A DNA stretch of 64,000 nucleotides from Methanoculleus chikugoensis (GCF_019669965.1 NZ_AP019781.1:2357092-2421091); one strand, 5' to 3'. Positions 25,966 through 35,509 are shown, counted from the first letter of the stretch. Program-made: numbers and translations. Notes: generated from the letters alone by a model not told the origin.

Positions 25966-28614
25966 CTAGAAGGAGAACCGCTGCATGGTTGCCTTGAGGT
26001 CGCCTGCCATGTTGTTGAGTTCGTGCGCGGCGCTCCCGATCTCCTCGGTCGATGCACTCGTCTCCTCGGAGAGCGACGCCAGGTTCTCCACCTCCGCCTG
26101 GGTCTCCTTGGTCAGGCGAGTTCCTTCACCCATCGCCTCGACCACGCGGTTCGCGACGTTGGCCTGCCCCTCGATCGCCCGGGCAATCTCGCCCATGTCG
26201 CCACTGACCATCTCCGCCCCGGTGACGATCTTCTTCAGTTCGGCGATGGTGCGGTTGACGCTCTCGACGCCTTCCTCGATCTCCGCGTAGACCTGCCCCA
26301 TATTCGCCGCGGTCTTGTTGCTGTTTGCGATGATAGAGGAGATGAGATCTTCGATGTTATGGCTCGCACGCTTGGACTCTCCGGCAAGGTTCCGGATCTC
26401 CCCCGCGACGACAGCGAACCCGCGGCCGTGCTCCCCGGCGCGGGCGGCCTCGATCGCGGCGTTCAGCGCGAGGAGGTTGGTCTGGTTCGCGATGTCGTTG
26501 ATGAGTTTCACGATCTTGCCGATCTCAGCCATCTGTTGGTTGAGCCGGGTGATCTCGTCCATGCTCTGCTGCGAGATCTCCTCGACAACGCCCATCTTCC
26601 GTTTGGCGGCCTCACCGAGTTCCAGGCCCTCTTTGCCGATCAGGGCCGTCTCATTGCTCGCGGCGAGTACTTCCTGCGCCGTGCCGGCAACCTCCTCATT
26701 GGAGGCGGAGAGATCCGCCATCTGGCTCTCGACACTCTCGATCTGATTGAGAACCTGCTTTGCAAGGTCGGCGCACTTCTGGCTCGTCACCGCCACCTGC
26801 TCGGTCGCCTTCGCGATCTCGTCGGAACTCTTGCTCGTCTCCTGTGTGCTGCTCTCGAGCTGGACGACGGCATTCTGCATCTTCTTGAAGGGAACGACGA
26901 TGGTGTCCAGGGTCTCGTTGACTCCTTCCACGATTGTGCGGTACTCCCCTTCGTGCTTCGCGGTGTCGGCACGCTTTCCGAGATCTCCCTTCCGGGCCGC
27001 CTGCGTCAGCACATCCGTATCTTTGACCAGGGCCTGGAGCGCCTCAAAGGTGCGGATGAATCCCGGAACGAGCCGATCCTGCTCGGAACGGCCGCCGAGC
27101 TGACGATAGTGATCGAGCCGGGAGAGGTCGCCGCGGCTGAGCATCTCGACGGTATCTGCGACGTAATTGACCCGATCCTGGACAGCGTTTACCGCGGTTG
27201 CAACCTCCGCGTAGATGCCCCGGTACTGCCCGGTCATCCGCACCGTGTGGTCGTTGACGGCCATCCGCTGCAGGACGTGATCCGCCTCAGCAAGCCCGGC
27301 GAGGCCGTCGATGCACAAATTCAGGCTCTCCTTGATCTTGTTGAAGTCGCCCCGGTACTCGGCCGTGATCTTTTCCGGGATCTCCCCGCGGCCGATCCGG
27401 TTGATGTAGTCTGCCGTCACCTCCATCGGATCGACGATGGCATCGAGGAGGTCGTTCACGCCCTCGAGAATCGCGCGGAAGTCACCCCGGTGACCGGCAA
27501 TATCGGCCCGGAGAGCCAGATTTCCGGCGGCGGCAGCCCGGGTTAGCCGCTCGGTATCGGCGACCATCTGACCGACGCCCACCTTTACCCGCTCCAGGTC
27601 TCCGGCAATCTTGGCGAAGTCCCTGTGCATCTCCTGAGTGTGCTCGTCGGCCTCGACGACCGCGAGATCGAAGTCAAGGTCTCCTCTGGCAAGCCGTTCC
27701 AGGTTTTCGGCAAGCCGGTTCACCTCGGCCTCCATGTAATCCGAGACCCTGGCCCGGCCGGTGACCTCCTCGATGATCTCGACGTGGCCCATCGGCTCAC
27801 CGTCCGCATCCTTCACGTAGAAGGTGTCGACCTGGAACCTGCCGCCGTTCATATCAAAGAGGGTCTGGGTCTCGCCGCGCCGCAGGCGGGCTATGGCACA
27901 GTCGTTGGTGTTGCAGATCCCTGTCTTCCAGGTGGAGCATGGTTTTCCGAGGATATCGGCCCTTTTTTTGCCGATCAGTTTCTCCGCCGCTGCATTGACG
28001 AGCGTCCAGTTCATATCGAGGTCGGTGACCGCAATCGGGAACTGCACCGCATCAAGGATCGACTCGTACCAGGCTGCGACATTTGCGGCCGCCTTCTTCT
28101 CCTGGGTGATGTCGATAAGTTCCATGTGCGCCGCCCTGACGTTGCCGGCGGAATCGAGCAGCGGCGCCGCCCATTCCCTGAGGATCAAGATACCCTTCGG
28201 ACACCGGAGTTTCACCTCGCAAGAGGTCAGGCGTTTCTCGCGCAGGGTCACGGCAATGTGCTCGCCCTTCAGGTCCAGGACATCGAGGGCCTTGACATTC
28301 TGGCGCAGGGCCTCCTCGCGATCCCATCCGAAGAGTTCGAGCGCCGTGTCGTTCGCGTCGGTGAAGTTGAGGTCGGTATCCACGGTGACCATAGGGATGG
28401 GATTCATATTGATCGCCTTTCGGGTATCGGCAATCTTCATGAGAACTTCCGCCATGCCGCTCCCTTTAAGGCCATCCGGGAGATTCCCAGGATCAAAATT
28501 CCCATCGGCGGCGCCTTTAAGCACCCTTATGAAGTCAGCGCTAATTCCACAATCGTTACCGGCATTGAAGGCATCGCTGCCTGATGGTTCCAGTGTACTC
28601 TCCACGTAGATCAT
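25966..28614 (-). CDS. soluble methyl-accepting chemotaxis protein with PAS and poly-HAMP
   Basis: 882 aa, no membrane segment. After about 55 residues come two PAS domains (about 60-185 and 185-305). The second has a cysteine set, GKPCSTWKTGICNTNDC, that may bind a metal or act as a redox sensor. Between about 310 and 590 I see about five HAMP-like units (each with a pattern like RAAAAGNLALRADIAGHRGD). The signalling hairpin (about 600-882) has the conserved tip INDIANQTNLLALNAAIEAA and EHGRGFAVVAGEIRNLA. The tip is what CheW and a kinase bind. Start uncertain: ATG at 28614 abuts AAAGGA, while an internal ATG at 28455 has AAAGGGAG upstream. It heads a four-gene minus-strand operon. Confidence 0.92.
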   Translation of the reverse strand: MIYVESTLEPSGSDAFNAGNDCGISADFIRVLKGAADGNFDPGNLPDGLKGSGMAEVLMKIADTRKAINMNPIPMVTVDTDLNFTDANDTALELFGWDREEALRQNVKALDVLDLKGEHIAVTLREKRLTSCEVKLRCPKGILILREWAAPLLDSAGNVRAAHMELIDITQEKKAAANVAAWYESILDAVQFPIAVTDLDMNWTLVNAAAEKLIGKKRADILGKPCSTWKTGICNTNDCAIARLRRGETQTLFDMNGGRFQVDTFYVKDADGEPMGHVEIIEEVTGRARVSDYMEAEVNRLAENLERLARGDLDFDLAVVEADEHTQEMHRDFAKIAGDLERVKVGVGQMVADTERLTRAAAAGNLALRADIAGHRGDFRAILEGVNDLLDAIVDPMEVTADYINRIGRGEIPEKITAEYRGDFNKIKESLNLCIDGLAGLAEADHVLQRMAVNDHTVRMTGQYRGIYAEVATAVNAVQDRVNYVADTVEMLSRGDLSRLDHYRQLGGRSEQDRLVPGFIRTFEALQALVKDTDVLTQAARKGDLGKRADTAKHEGEYRTIVEGVNETLDTIVVPFKKMQNAVVQLESSTQETSKSSDEIAKATEQVAVTSQKCADLAKQVLNQIESVESQMADLSASNEEVAGTAQEVLAASNETALIGKEGLELGEAAKRKMGVVEEISQQSMDEITRLNQQMAEIGKIVKLINDIANQTNLLALNAAIEAARAGEHGRGFAVVAGEIRNLAGESKRASHNIEDLISSIIANSNKTAANMGQVYAEIEEGVESVNRTIAELKKIVTGAEMVSGDMGEIARAIEGQANVANRVVEAMGEGTRLTKETQAEVENLASLSEETSASTEEIGSAAHELNNMAGDLKATMQRFSF

Positions 28615-29064
28615 TCCTTTTATGATTCTCCCGGAGACGATGCTCCCGCCTTCCGGCGGAACGGGTCAGGAGGAACTCGTGCGGCAATGGGAAAGGGGCT
28701 CTCGCCCCAGTGTGTACGATGATTCGGGTGTGCTCTGCCGCCGGTGGGTCTTGGCTGGTGGTGTAGAGAACCTGGCCTTTCCTCACGGGATGTCGGGGAG
28801 ATACTCCGGGTGTGAGATCTGCCCGCGCATACGCACGCACATGTGCATGCATATGCTGGATGCAGATTCCCCTGATGGGACAATAAAGATTTTGAAATGA
28901 TATTCGCTTCGTTGAAACAAATTTTAATTATTTGAGAGATAATTCAAAGTTTTTCACTCCGAGCCCGGTTCTCCGGAGGTGGTGAAATATTAACTATTAT
29001 GTGAGGTGGCCGGCATAAATAACCTCCATGGCAGTGGAGAAGGTATGGAGGGGATGAGACCCGC
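28615..29064. other. 450-base gene-free divergent spacer
   Basis: No gene is convincing here. It holds a 33-base alternating purine/pyrimidine run at 28824-28856, and an A+T-rich stretch from about 28890 to 29000 with the inverted repeat AATTAT-TTGAGAG-ATAATT near 28925-28945. ATAAATAA at about 29015-29022 is a plausible TATA box for the plus-strand kinase at 29065. Confidence 0.45.
28824..28856. other. alternating purine-pyrimidine tract (Z-DNA candidate)
   Basis: Every base from 28824 to 28856 alternates pyrimidine and purine, with the embedded palindromes GCACATGTGC and ATGCAT. Such tracts can flip to left-handed DNA under negative supercoiling. Confidence 0.6.
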
Positions 29065-30297
29065 ATGGCTGATGAGATACCGGAACTCGAAGCGATCAAG
29101 GAACTCCTCCGCCCGGAGCCTCACGGGCTCAGCATCCTCGATATATCCAGAAAACTCGGCATCGGCAGAAATGTAACGGCGAAATACATGAGTATGCTCC
29201 ATGCCGCAGGCCGGGTCGAGGTGCGCAGGGTTGCGGCGGCGAAACTCTACACCCTCGCGCACCGGGTGCCGGTCTCCGCGCTCCTCGGGCTGACATCGGA
29301 TCTGATCGTCGTCCTCGACCGGAACCTGTGCATTGTATTCGCCAATACCGCATTCCGTACCGAAATCTGTCCCGGCAACGATGAGGTCGCTGGCTGTTCG
29401 CTCGAGGCATTCTTCCCGGAGCGTCCCATCCCATCCAGGATCAGCGAGATGACGCGCGCCGCGCTCCGGGGACAGGAGGGCAGATGCGAACTCCCCTGGG
29501 AGATAGATGGGCGCACGGTGGAGTTCCGCGCGATGTTCATCCCGGTGGTCTTCGAGGACGGCACACCGGGAGCGACCGTCATCCTGGAAGACGTCACCCG
29601 CGAGGTCAAGGCGGTGCGGGACCTTGAAAAGGCGCTGGAGGAGAAGGAAGCACTGCTCCACGTCATTCACTACCGGATGCGCAACGCGCTCCAGGTGGTG
29701 TCGAGCATCATGCACCTGCAGACCTCACGCCTCGCCGACCCAGCTGCACGAAGAGCGGTACGGGCAACCGAGCAGCAGATCCTCTCGCTCGCCCTCGCCC
29801 ACGAGGAACTCCACCTCTCGCAGAACTTCGACCGTGTCTGCATGGCGGATTACCTCGCCCGCCTTTCCGGCACTCTCTTCGGGACTTACGGCGTGCCCCC
29901 GGAGAAGATCGCCTGGAACGTGCATGCCGCGGGGATCGAGATGCCGCTCGAACTCGCCCAGTTCACCGGGTTCATCCTCGTCGAGCTGATCGTCAACGTC
30001 ATTCAGCACGCGTTTCCTGACGGAATGACCGGGACGATGGAACTGGCGGTCGACCGCGACCACACAGGCAGATATACCATCATCGTCCGGGATACCGGGG
30101 TGGGCATCCCGGAGGGGATGGAGATCGTCGCGGGCACCACTCCCGGTCTTCCCATGGTTCGATACCTCGTCGAGCAGTACCTGAACGGCGAGGTTTCAAT
30201 AAGAGGCGACGGCGGCACGACGGTGACGATCACCTTCGGAGAAGAGGAGCTGCTTGTGCCTCCTCCCGGACCTACTCCGACCGGAGAGCGCACCTGA
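29065..30297 (+). CDS. winged-helix/PAS/HisKA_2 kinase-like protein
   Basis: 410 aa. Residues 1-70 form a winged helix-turn-helix (GLSILDISRKLGIGRNVTAK, then a wing with VEVRRVAAAKLYTLA). A PAS domain follows (about 75-195, LIVVLDRNLCIVFANTAF). Then comes a HisKA_2-type segment (LLHVIHYRMRNALQVVSSIM, about 210-285) and an HATPase (about 290-400; VELIVNVIQHAFPDG, DTGVGIPEG). The HHRxxN motif reads HYRxxN here: the His next to Arg, the presumed phosphoacceptor, is Tyr, though the preceding His remains. Such archaeal proteins may bind DNA directly under PAS control. It overlaps the convergent CheY gene by 26 bases. Confidence 0.85.
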   Translation: MADEIPELEAIKELLRPEPHGLSILDISRKLGIGRNVTAKYMSMLHAAGRVEVRRVAAAKLYTLAHRVPVSALLGLTSDLIVVLDRNLCIVFANTAFRTEICPGNDEVAGCSLEAFFPERPIPSRISEMTRAALRGQEGRCELPWEIDGRTVEFRAMFIPVVFEDGTPGATVILEDVTREVKAVRDLEKALEEKEALLHVIHYRMRNALQVVSSIMHLQTSRLADPAARRAVRATEQQILSLALAHEELHLSQNFDRVCMADYLARLSGTLFGTYGVPPEKIAWNVHAAGIEMPLELAQFTGFILVELIVNVIQHAFPDGMTGTMELAVDRDHTGRYTIIVRDTGVGIPEGMEIVAGTTPGLPMVRYLVEQYLNGEVSIRGDGGTTVTITFGEEELLVPPPGPTPTGERT

Positions 30298-30658
30298 TCG
30301 CGCAAATCAGGTCCGCGGCGGTATACGGTTTCAGGATATATCCCGCAGGAGACGTTGCCATTGCCCGGTTTCTGACGGACGGATCGGAGTGTGCGGTGAC
30401 GTAAACGATGCGGCTGCCGAAGCGTTTCCGGATGATCTCCGCCGCCTCGATACCATCCATATCGCCCTTGAGTGTGATATCCATGAAGACCAGGTGCGGC
30501 CGCATATTCTCCGCCTGGCGGATCGCCTCCGCCCCCGTCGCCGCCACCGCAACATCCCTATAACCAGCATCTTCAAGCCGGGTCGCTATGTCGAACGCGA
30601 TGAGACCGTCATCTTCGACGACAAGTATCCGAGTATCTCCATCACCGGTTCCGGTCAT
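30272..30658 (-). CDS. CheY-like response regulator
   Basis: 128 aa single receiver domain. VVEDDGLIAFD gives the acidic pocket, LVFMDITLKGDMDG the phospho-Asp (about residue 60), YVTAHSD the Thr, and YILKPY the Lys. The sequence is closest to the receivers that pair with HisKA_2 kinases. It has no output domain, so it acts by protein contact. The ATG at 30658 has GGGAGAG upstream. Its 3' end overlaps the end of the convergent winged-helix kinase gene, so the two may have been a pair in an ancestral arrangement, and antisense overlap could affect both mRNAs. Confidence 0.92.
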   Translation of the reverse strand: MTGTGDGDTRILVVEDDGLIAFDIATRLEDAGYRDVAVAATGAEAIRQAENMRPHLVFMDITLKGDMDGIEAAEIIRKRFGSRIVYVTAHSDPSVRNRAMATSPAGYILKPYTAADLICAIRCALRSE

Positions 30659-30870
30659 ACCGCGTTCTCTCCCATCCTCTGCCCGGTCACCGATAGCGGT
30701 TCGGGTGCATGCACAGAGGATCCAGTTGTAATGACATCGTGCAGAGGGTATTTACGGCTTTTTGATTGTCCCCCGGATTTCGCACCACCCGCCCGAGACC
30801 TTCATAACCCACCCGCCCCACGGGAGGCGGGACGGGCCGGGTGCCCGGACCACCCAGAAGGCGAGGCGAT

Positions 30871-31683
30871 ATGAAACGGCTGGAAGGAAAGAACGTCCTC
30901 ATCACCGGCGGCTCGACCGGAATCGGGCGCGCAACGGCAATCCGGTTCGCGGACGAGGGCGCGAACGTCGCCATAAACTACCACTCGAGCGAGAAAGAGG
31001 CGGAGATCACGCTCGATGAGGTGCGGGAGACCTGCAACACCATCCGCGAGAAAGGATGCCGGGAGATGCTGGTCCAGGGGGACATCGCGAGCGAGGAGGA
31101 TGTGGAACGCATATTCCGGGATGTCCTCAAGGCGTGGGGAAGGCTTGATGTCCTGATCAACAACGCGGGCATCCAGACCGCAAGCCCGACCCACGAGGTG
31201 ACCATGGACGCCTACGACCGGGTTCTCGCGGTGAACCTCCGGGGCGCGTTCCTCTGCTCCCGTGAGGCGGTGCGGCACTTCCTCGATCGCGGGGGAGGCG
31301 GCGTCATCCTCAACAACACCTCGGTTCACGAGACGATCCCGAAACCGCAGTACGCCCCCTACGCCACGAGCAAAGCGGGGCTCGGGGCTCTTTCGAGGAC
31401 GCTTGCGCTCGAGTACGCCGGGAAGGGCATCCGGGTCAACATGGTTGCCCCCGGTGCGATCGCAACGCCGATCAACCGGGAGTGGATGGACGACCCCGAG
31501 AAGAAGGCGGATGTCGAGGGGCACATCCCGATGGGGCGCGCCGGAGAGCCGGAGGAGATCGCCGCGGTCTTTGCCTTCCTCGCCTCAGACGAGGCTGCGT
31601 ACATCACCGGGCAGACGATCTACGTCGACGGCGGGCTGACACTCTATCCAGACTTCAGGACGCCATGGTCGTCGGGAAGTTGA
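30871..31683 (+). CDS. short-chain dehydrogenase/reductase
   Basis: 270 aa classical SDR of the glucose 1-dehydrogenase/3-oxoacyl-reductase type. The NAD(P) loop is VLITGGSTGIGRATAIRF, followed by LINNAGIQTASPTHEV, the catalytic Ser region ILNNTSVHETIP and YAPYATSKAGLGALSRTLAL (Y-x3-K). The C-terminal FLASDEAAYITGQTIYVDGG is typical. NADPH is suggested by the basic/small residues after the second strand, but this is weak. The substrate is unknown. The start at 30871 follows AAGGCGAGGCGAT. No pathway partner is adjacent. Confidence 0.9.
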   Translation: MKRLEGKNVLITGGSTGIGRATAIRFADEGANVAINYHSSEKEAEITLDEVRETCNTIREKGCREMLVQGDIASEEDVERIFRDVLKAWGRLDVLINNAGIQTASPTHEVTMDAYDRVLAVNLRGAFLCSREAVRHFLDRGGGGVILNNTSVHETIPKPQYAPYATSKAGLGALSRTLALEYAGKGIRVNMVAPGAIATPINREWMDDPEKKADVEGHIPMGRAGEPEEIAAVFAFLASDEAAYITGQTIYVDGGLTLYPDFRTPWSSGS

Positions 31684-31867
31684 GGGACGGTGGACCCCCG
31701 TAACGGGCATACCGCCCGGAGATCGCGACCGCCCCCGCGCCACTGCCGGAGAGCCACGCGATTCATTCAAACAGATTAATATAATTCCATTTTTATAAGA
31801 TTGGGCTCGAAGAATCGCCCGCCGTAGCGGATCTCATGGCGGACGATCAATCGAGGTGACCGGTTTC
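31684..31867 (+). promoter_or_regulatory. leader and promoter of MFS transporter gene
   Basis: TTTTTATAAG near 31790-31799 is a good TATA box, with TTAATATAATT just upstream as an alternative. The ribosome site GAGGTGA at 31853-31859 is perfect and lies eight bases before GTG 31868, choosing that start over GTG 31856. Confidence 0.55.
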
Positions 31868-33445
31868 GTGAGCATAAAACGAGGACGCAGACGGCGCACG
31901 ATCTTCGAGGCAAAAAAGAGCCTGACAGCAGAAGAGGTCGAGCACGGCCTGAAACTTGTCATCCGGGACGGCCTTGCCACCCAGGCGATGGTGACGCTGA
32001 CCGGCGGCATCTTCCTCGTAGCCTTCGCCCTGCAACTCGGGGCGTCCAACACCGTCATCGGTCTGCTCGCAGCCATCCCGCCGCTCGCAGAACTCCTGCA
32101 GATACCCGCTATCTACATCGTCGACCGCATCAGGATAAGGCGGCTCGTGGTGGTGGCGGCATCGCTTGCCGCACGCCTCTGCTGGATACCCATCATCCTG
32201 ATACCGTTCTTCCTCTCGCCGGGGCAGGGAGTGATCGCGCTCATCGCCTCGATTGCCCTCTACGCATCGTTCTCGGCGATCTCCCATTGCGGCTGGAACT
32301 CCTGGATGCGCGACCTGATACCGCAGGACCGGCTCGGAGCCTTCTTCTCCCACCGGCTGACTCTCTCAACGGCGCTTGCGCTCGTCGTCAGCCTCGTCGC
32401 CGGGTTCTTCATCGACTCGTGGGAGATCGCTTTCCCCGACCTCGCCGCCTACGGCTACTCCGTCCTCTTCCTTCTCGGGCTCATCGCCGGGCTCGTCGGG
32501 ATCACCTTCCTCGCCCGCACTCCCGAGCCCCGGATGGTCGTCGAAGAAGGGGAAGACGGCCTGCTTGCCGCGATCAAAAAGCCGTTCGCAGACCTGAACT
32601 TCAAGAACCTCATCATCTTCCTCGGATCGTGGAACTTCGCCGTCAATCTCGCATCGCCGTTCTTCACCGTCTACATGCTGCAGAGGATCGGCCTCGATAT
32701 CTCGCTCGTCGTCGCCCTCAGCGTCCTCAGCCAGGTCATGAACATCATCTTCTACCGCTCGTGGGGCCGGGTCTCCGACCGCTACTCCAACAAGTCGGTT
32801 CTTGCCGTGAGCGGGCCGCTGTTCATGCTCGCGATCTTCGCATGGCTGTTCGTCACGCTCCCGAACGTCTACATCCTGACCTACCCGCTGCTCGTCCTCA
32901 TCCACATCCTGATGGGGATCTCGCTTGCGGGGGTCTCGCTCGCCTCGGGAAACATCGGTCTGAAGCTGGCCCCAAAGGGTCAGGCGACCAGTTATCTTGC
33001 AGCGAGCACCTTTGCAAACTCGGTCGCCGCCGGCGTCGCACCGATCCTCGGCGGGCTCTTCGTGGACTTCTTTGCCGAGCGAGAACTCATCTGGACCCTG
33101 ATCTGGAAAGACCCGGTGCGAGAACTCGTCTTTGTCACCCTCGACCTGCAGCAGTGGGAGTTCTTCTTCCTGTTCGCCTTCCTCCTCGGGCTCTACTCCC
33201 TCCACCGCCTTGCGGCGGTGCAGGAGGAGGGGGAGGCGAAGGAGCAGGAGGTCGTCGACGAACTCATCGCAGGGGTCAGGCGGGATATGCGCAACTTCTC
33301 CCCGGCGGGGGGTCTTCGGGATATGGTGAAGTTCCCCTTCTCGTCCATCAGGAACTACCGGAAGAAAAGCCGCCAGAAGCCGCCGGAAGAAGAAACGGCC
33401 GAGGAGGGCGAGGGGACAGAACCCTTAGATCCCCGGCGCCCGTAA
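31868..33445 (+). CDS. MFS transporter
   Basis: About 525 aa. Ten to twelve hydrophobic helices are visible, beginning with MVTLTGGIFLVAFALQLGAS and ending near FFFLFAFLLGLYSLHRLAA. The loop between helices 2 and 3 has the basic MFS-type stretch DRIRIRRLVVV. The N-terminal 40 residues and the C-terminal 90 residues (charged, ending PEEETAEEGEGTEPLDPRRP) are cytosolic and longer than in typical carriers. The substrate is not predictable. It starts with GTG at 31868, placed by the ribosome site. It is monocistronic and convergent with the agmatine gene. Confidence 0.85.
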   Translation: MSIKRGRRRRTIFEAKKSLTAEEVEHGLKLVIRDGLATQAMVTLTGGIFLVAFALQLGASNTVIGLLAAIPPLAELLQIPAIYIVDRIRIRRLVVVAASLAARLCWIPIILIPFFLSPGQGVIALIASIALYASFSAISHCGWNSWMRDLIPQDRLGAFFSHRLTLSTALALVVSLVAGFFIDSWEIAFPDLAAYGYSVLFLLGLIAGLVGITFLARTPEPRMVVEEGEDGLLAAIKKPFADLNFKNLIIFLGSWNFAVNLASPFFTVYMLQRIGLDISLVVALSVLSQVMNIIFYRSWGRVSDRYSNKSVLAVSGPLFMLAIFAWLFVTLPNVYILTYPLLVLIHILMGISLAGVSLASGNIGLKLAPKGQATSYLAASTFANSVAAGVAPILGGLFVDFFAERELIWTLIWKDPVRELVFVTLDLQQWEFFFLFAFLLGLYSLHRLAAVQEEGEAKEQEVVDELIAGVRRDMRNFSPAGGLRDMVKFPFSSIRNYRKKSRQKPPEEETAEEGEGTEPLDPRRP

Positions 33446-33561
33446 CCCGGTCCGGTGGACAGGAGCATGGAGGGGTGGCACACCATCCCCCCGGGAAGGT
33501 GAGGCCGGAGCGTCCTCGCTCTCCTGCCGGCGCATCACCAGGATCACGGTAACAGATCTTC

Positions 33562-35472
33562 TTATTCCGGCCGTGCTGCGGCTGTTCCCGCCGACGGCTG
33601 CTGCTGGCTGATGCAGTGAATCGCGCCGAAACCCGCGACCATCGCCGTGCAGTCGATCCCGACGACCTCCCGGTCGGGGAAGGCCTGCTGGATCCGGGCT
33701 ACGGCGATCCTGTCATTCGGGTGCCCGAAGACCGGCACCAGCACGACGGTGTTTCCTATGTAGAAGTTCGCGTAACTCGCCGGCAGCCTCTCCGCGCCGC
33801 CGACCCTCCCCGGCATGGGAAGGGGAATAACGGTCAGGGGGTTGCCGTCCTGGTCGGTCGAGGAGAGGAGGATCTCGTAGTTCTCCTGCAGAACAGCGTA
33901 GTTCTCGTCGTCCTCGTTCTCTTCGAGCGCGCAGAGAACCGTCGTCGGATTCACGAACCGGACGATGTCGTCGACGTGACCGTCGGTGTCGTCGCCGGCG
34001 ATCCCCTGCTTGAGCCAGATAACGTGGCCGGCGCCGAGGTATGCCTCCAGGTAGGCCTCGACCTCCTCCCGGGTGAGGTCCGGGTTCCGGTTGGGGTTTA
34101 AGAGGCAGGCCTCCGTCGTGATCACCGTGCCGCACCCGTTCACCTCGATCGAACCGCCCTCGAGGACGATCCCGGGGGTGAAGAGGGGGAGTTCCATCTC
34201 GCGGTTCATGGCAAGCGGGATCCGGGTATCCTCCATGAGTTCAGGGTACTTCCCTCCCCAGGCGTTGAACGTCCAGTTCACCATCGCGAGGTTCCCGGTC
34301 TTTCTGTTCACGAGGAAGGTCGGCCCGTAATCCCGGAACCAGACGTCGGCGTAATCGGCGATGTGGAACCGGATGCCGCCCGTATCGACCCCTTCCTCCT
34401 CCAGCATCGCCTCGACGCGGGTGCGCATCGCTTCGCCCGTGACGAGCAGGTCGACGGTCTCTGAGGCGCGGAGCGCCGCGATGATCTCGACGTAGATCCC
34501 CTCCACCGCGGCAAGGTCGGGGAACGTCTCGCGGTCATGGGGCCAGGAGAGCCAGACGGCGTCGTGCGGCTCCCACTCCGCAGGCATGCGGTAGCCGGAG
34601 ATTGCCGGGGCCATGCCCGGCGGGAGCCTCCGGGCGAGCAGGCCGTAGGTCTCCGGCCGCCGGTTCCGGAAGAACCCCCAGCCTTCCCGGACGGTCTCGT
34701 TCTCCGCGAGGTCGACCTCCACGACGAGAACCTCTTCGTCGGTCTCGCTCGCCCGGGCAATGACGTTCCCGAACGCGTCGGCGACAAACGAACTCCCGAA
34801 GAACCGAATATCGCCCTCTTTTCCCACCCGATTGACGGCTGCGACGTGGACGCTGTTTGCGATCGCGTGGCCGCGCTGCACCGTCTCCCACGCCTCGCGC
34901 CAGTCGCCCTCGGGCGGCTCTTCCCCGGCAATACGGCCGATGGCGGTCGGGTAAAAGATAATCTCCGCGCCCATGAGCGCAACCGCTCTCGCGGCTTCCG
35001 GGAACCACTGGTCGTAGCAGATGAGCACGGCAATGCGGCCGTACTGGGTATCGTAGACCCGGTAGCGGTCTCCGGGCAGGAAATAGGTCTTCTCGTAAAA
35101 GAGCGGATCGTAGGGGACGTGCACCTTCCGGTAGGCGGGGAGGAGCCGGCCGTCGGCATCGATCACTACGGCGGTGTTGTAGTGCTCGCCGGACGCAGTC
35201 CGCTCGTAGATCGGCACGACGACCACGGCGTCGTGCTCCCGGGCGAGTGCCGCGAAGGCTTCGGTCGACGGCCCCGGGATCGTCTCGGCGTAGCGGGAAG
35301 CGTCCGTATCCTCGTACTGCGGGAAGTAGGGGGCGCGGTAGAGTTCCTGCAGGCAGAGGATCCGCGCACCCCTCGTGATCGCCGCTCTCGCCGCTTCAAG
35401 GGTGCGTTCCAGGTTGCGGTCGGGGTCCTCGCTCACCGCCGTCTGGATGAGGCCGATCGTTTGCGTGCTCAT
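33562..35472 (-). CDS. fused N-carbamoylputrescine amidase / agmatine deiminase
   Basis: 636 aa, two enzymes in one chain. Residues about 1-285 are a nitrilase-fold amidase like AguB: the Glu in [10 protein letters not shown], the Lys in [10 protein letters not shown] and the Cys in [14 protein letters not shown] form the triad. Residues about 290-630 are an agmatine deiminase like Agu[41 protein letters not shown] with catalytic His, and [14 protein letters not shown] with the catalytic Cys. Together they would turn agmatine into N-carbamoylputrescine and then putrescine, CO2 and ammonia. In bacteria and plants these are usually separate genes. The ATG at 35472 is chosen because a TATA box at 35510-35519 rules out the GTG at 35502 and GGAGAG lies nine bases upstream. 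Confidence 0.93.
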   Translation of the reverse strand: MSTQTIGLIQTAVSEDPDRNLERTLEAARAAITRGARILCLQELYRAPYFPQYEDTDASRYAETIPGPSTEAFAALAREHDAVVVVPIYERTASGEHYNTAVVIDADGRLLPAYRKVHVPYDPLFYEKTYFLPGDRYRVYDTQYGRIAVLICYDQWFPEAARAVALMGAEIIFYPTAIGRIAGEEPPEGDWREAWETVQRGHAIANSVHVAAVNRVGKEGDIRFFGSSFVADAFGNVIARASETDEEVLVVEVDLAENETVREGWGFFRNRRPETYGLLARRLPPGMAPAISGYRMPAEWEPHDAVWLSWPHDRETFPDLAAVEGIYVEIIAALRASETVDLLVTGEAMRTRVEAMLEEEGVDTGGIRFHIADYADVWFRDYGPTFLVNRKTGNLAMVNWTFNAWGGKYPELMEDTRIPLAMNREMELPLFTPGIVLEGGSIEVNGCGTVITTEACLLNPNRNPDLTREEVEAYLEAYLGAGHVIWLKQGIAGDDTDGHVDDIVRFVNPTTVLCALEENEDDENYAVLQENYEILLSSTDQDGNPLTVIPLPMPGRVGGAERLPASYANFYIGNTVVLVPVFGHPNDRIAVARIQQAFPDREVVGIDCTAMVAGFGAIHCISQQQPSAGTAAARPE

Positions 35473-35509
35473 CTCCATCATCTCTCCGTATCGGTAGGGC
35501 ACTCCAGCG

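Noticed and set aside
28622-28883. Short open frames on both strands between the MCP and the winged-helix kinase
   Set aside because: No ribosome site, no homology-like motif, and part of the sequence is a simple alternating tract.
29065-30297. Winged-helix kinase as an ordinary active histidine kinase
   Set aside because: The presumed phosphoacceptor position is Tyr, so activity is not assumed; kept as kinase-like.
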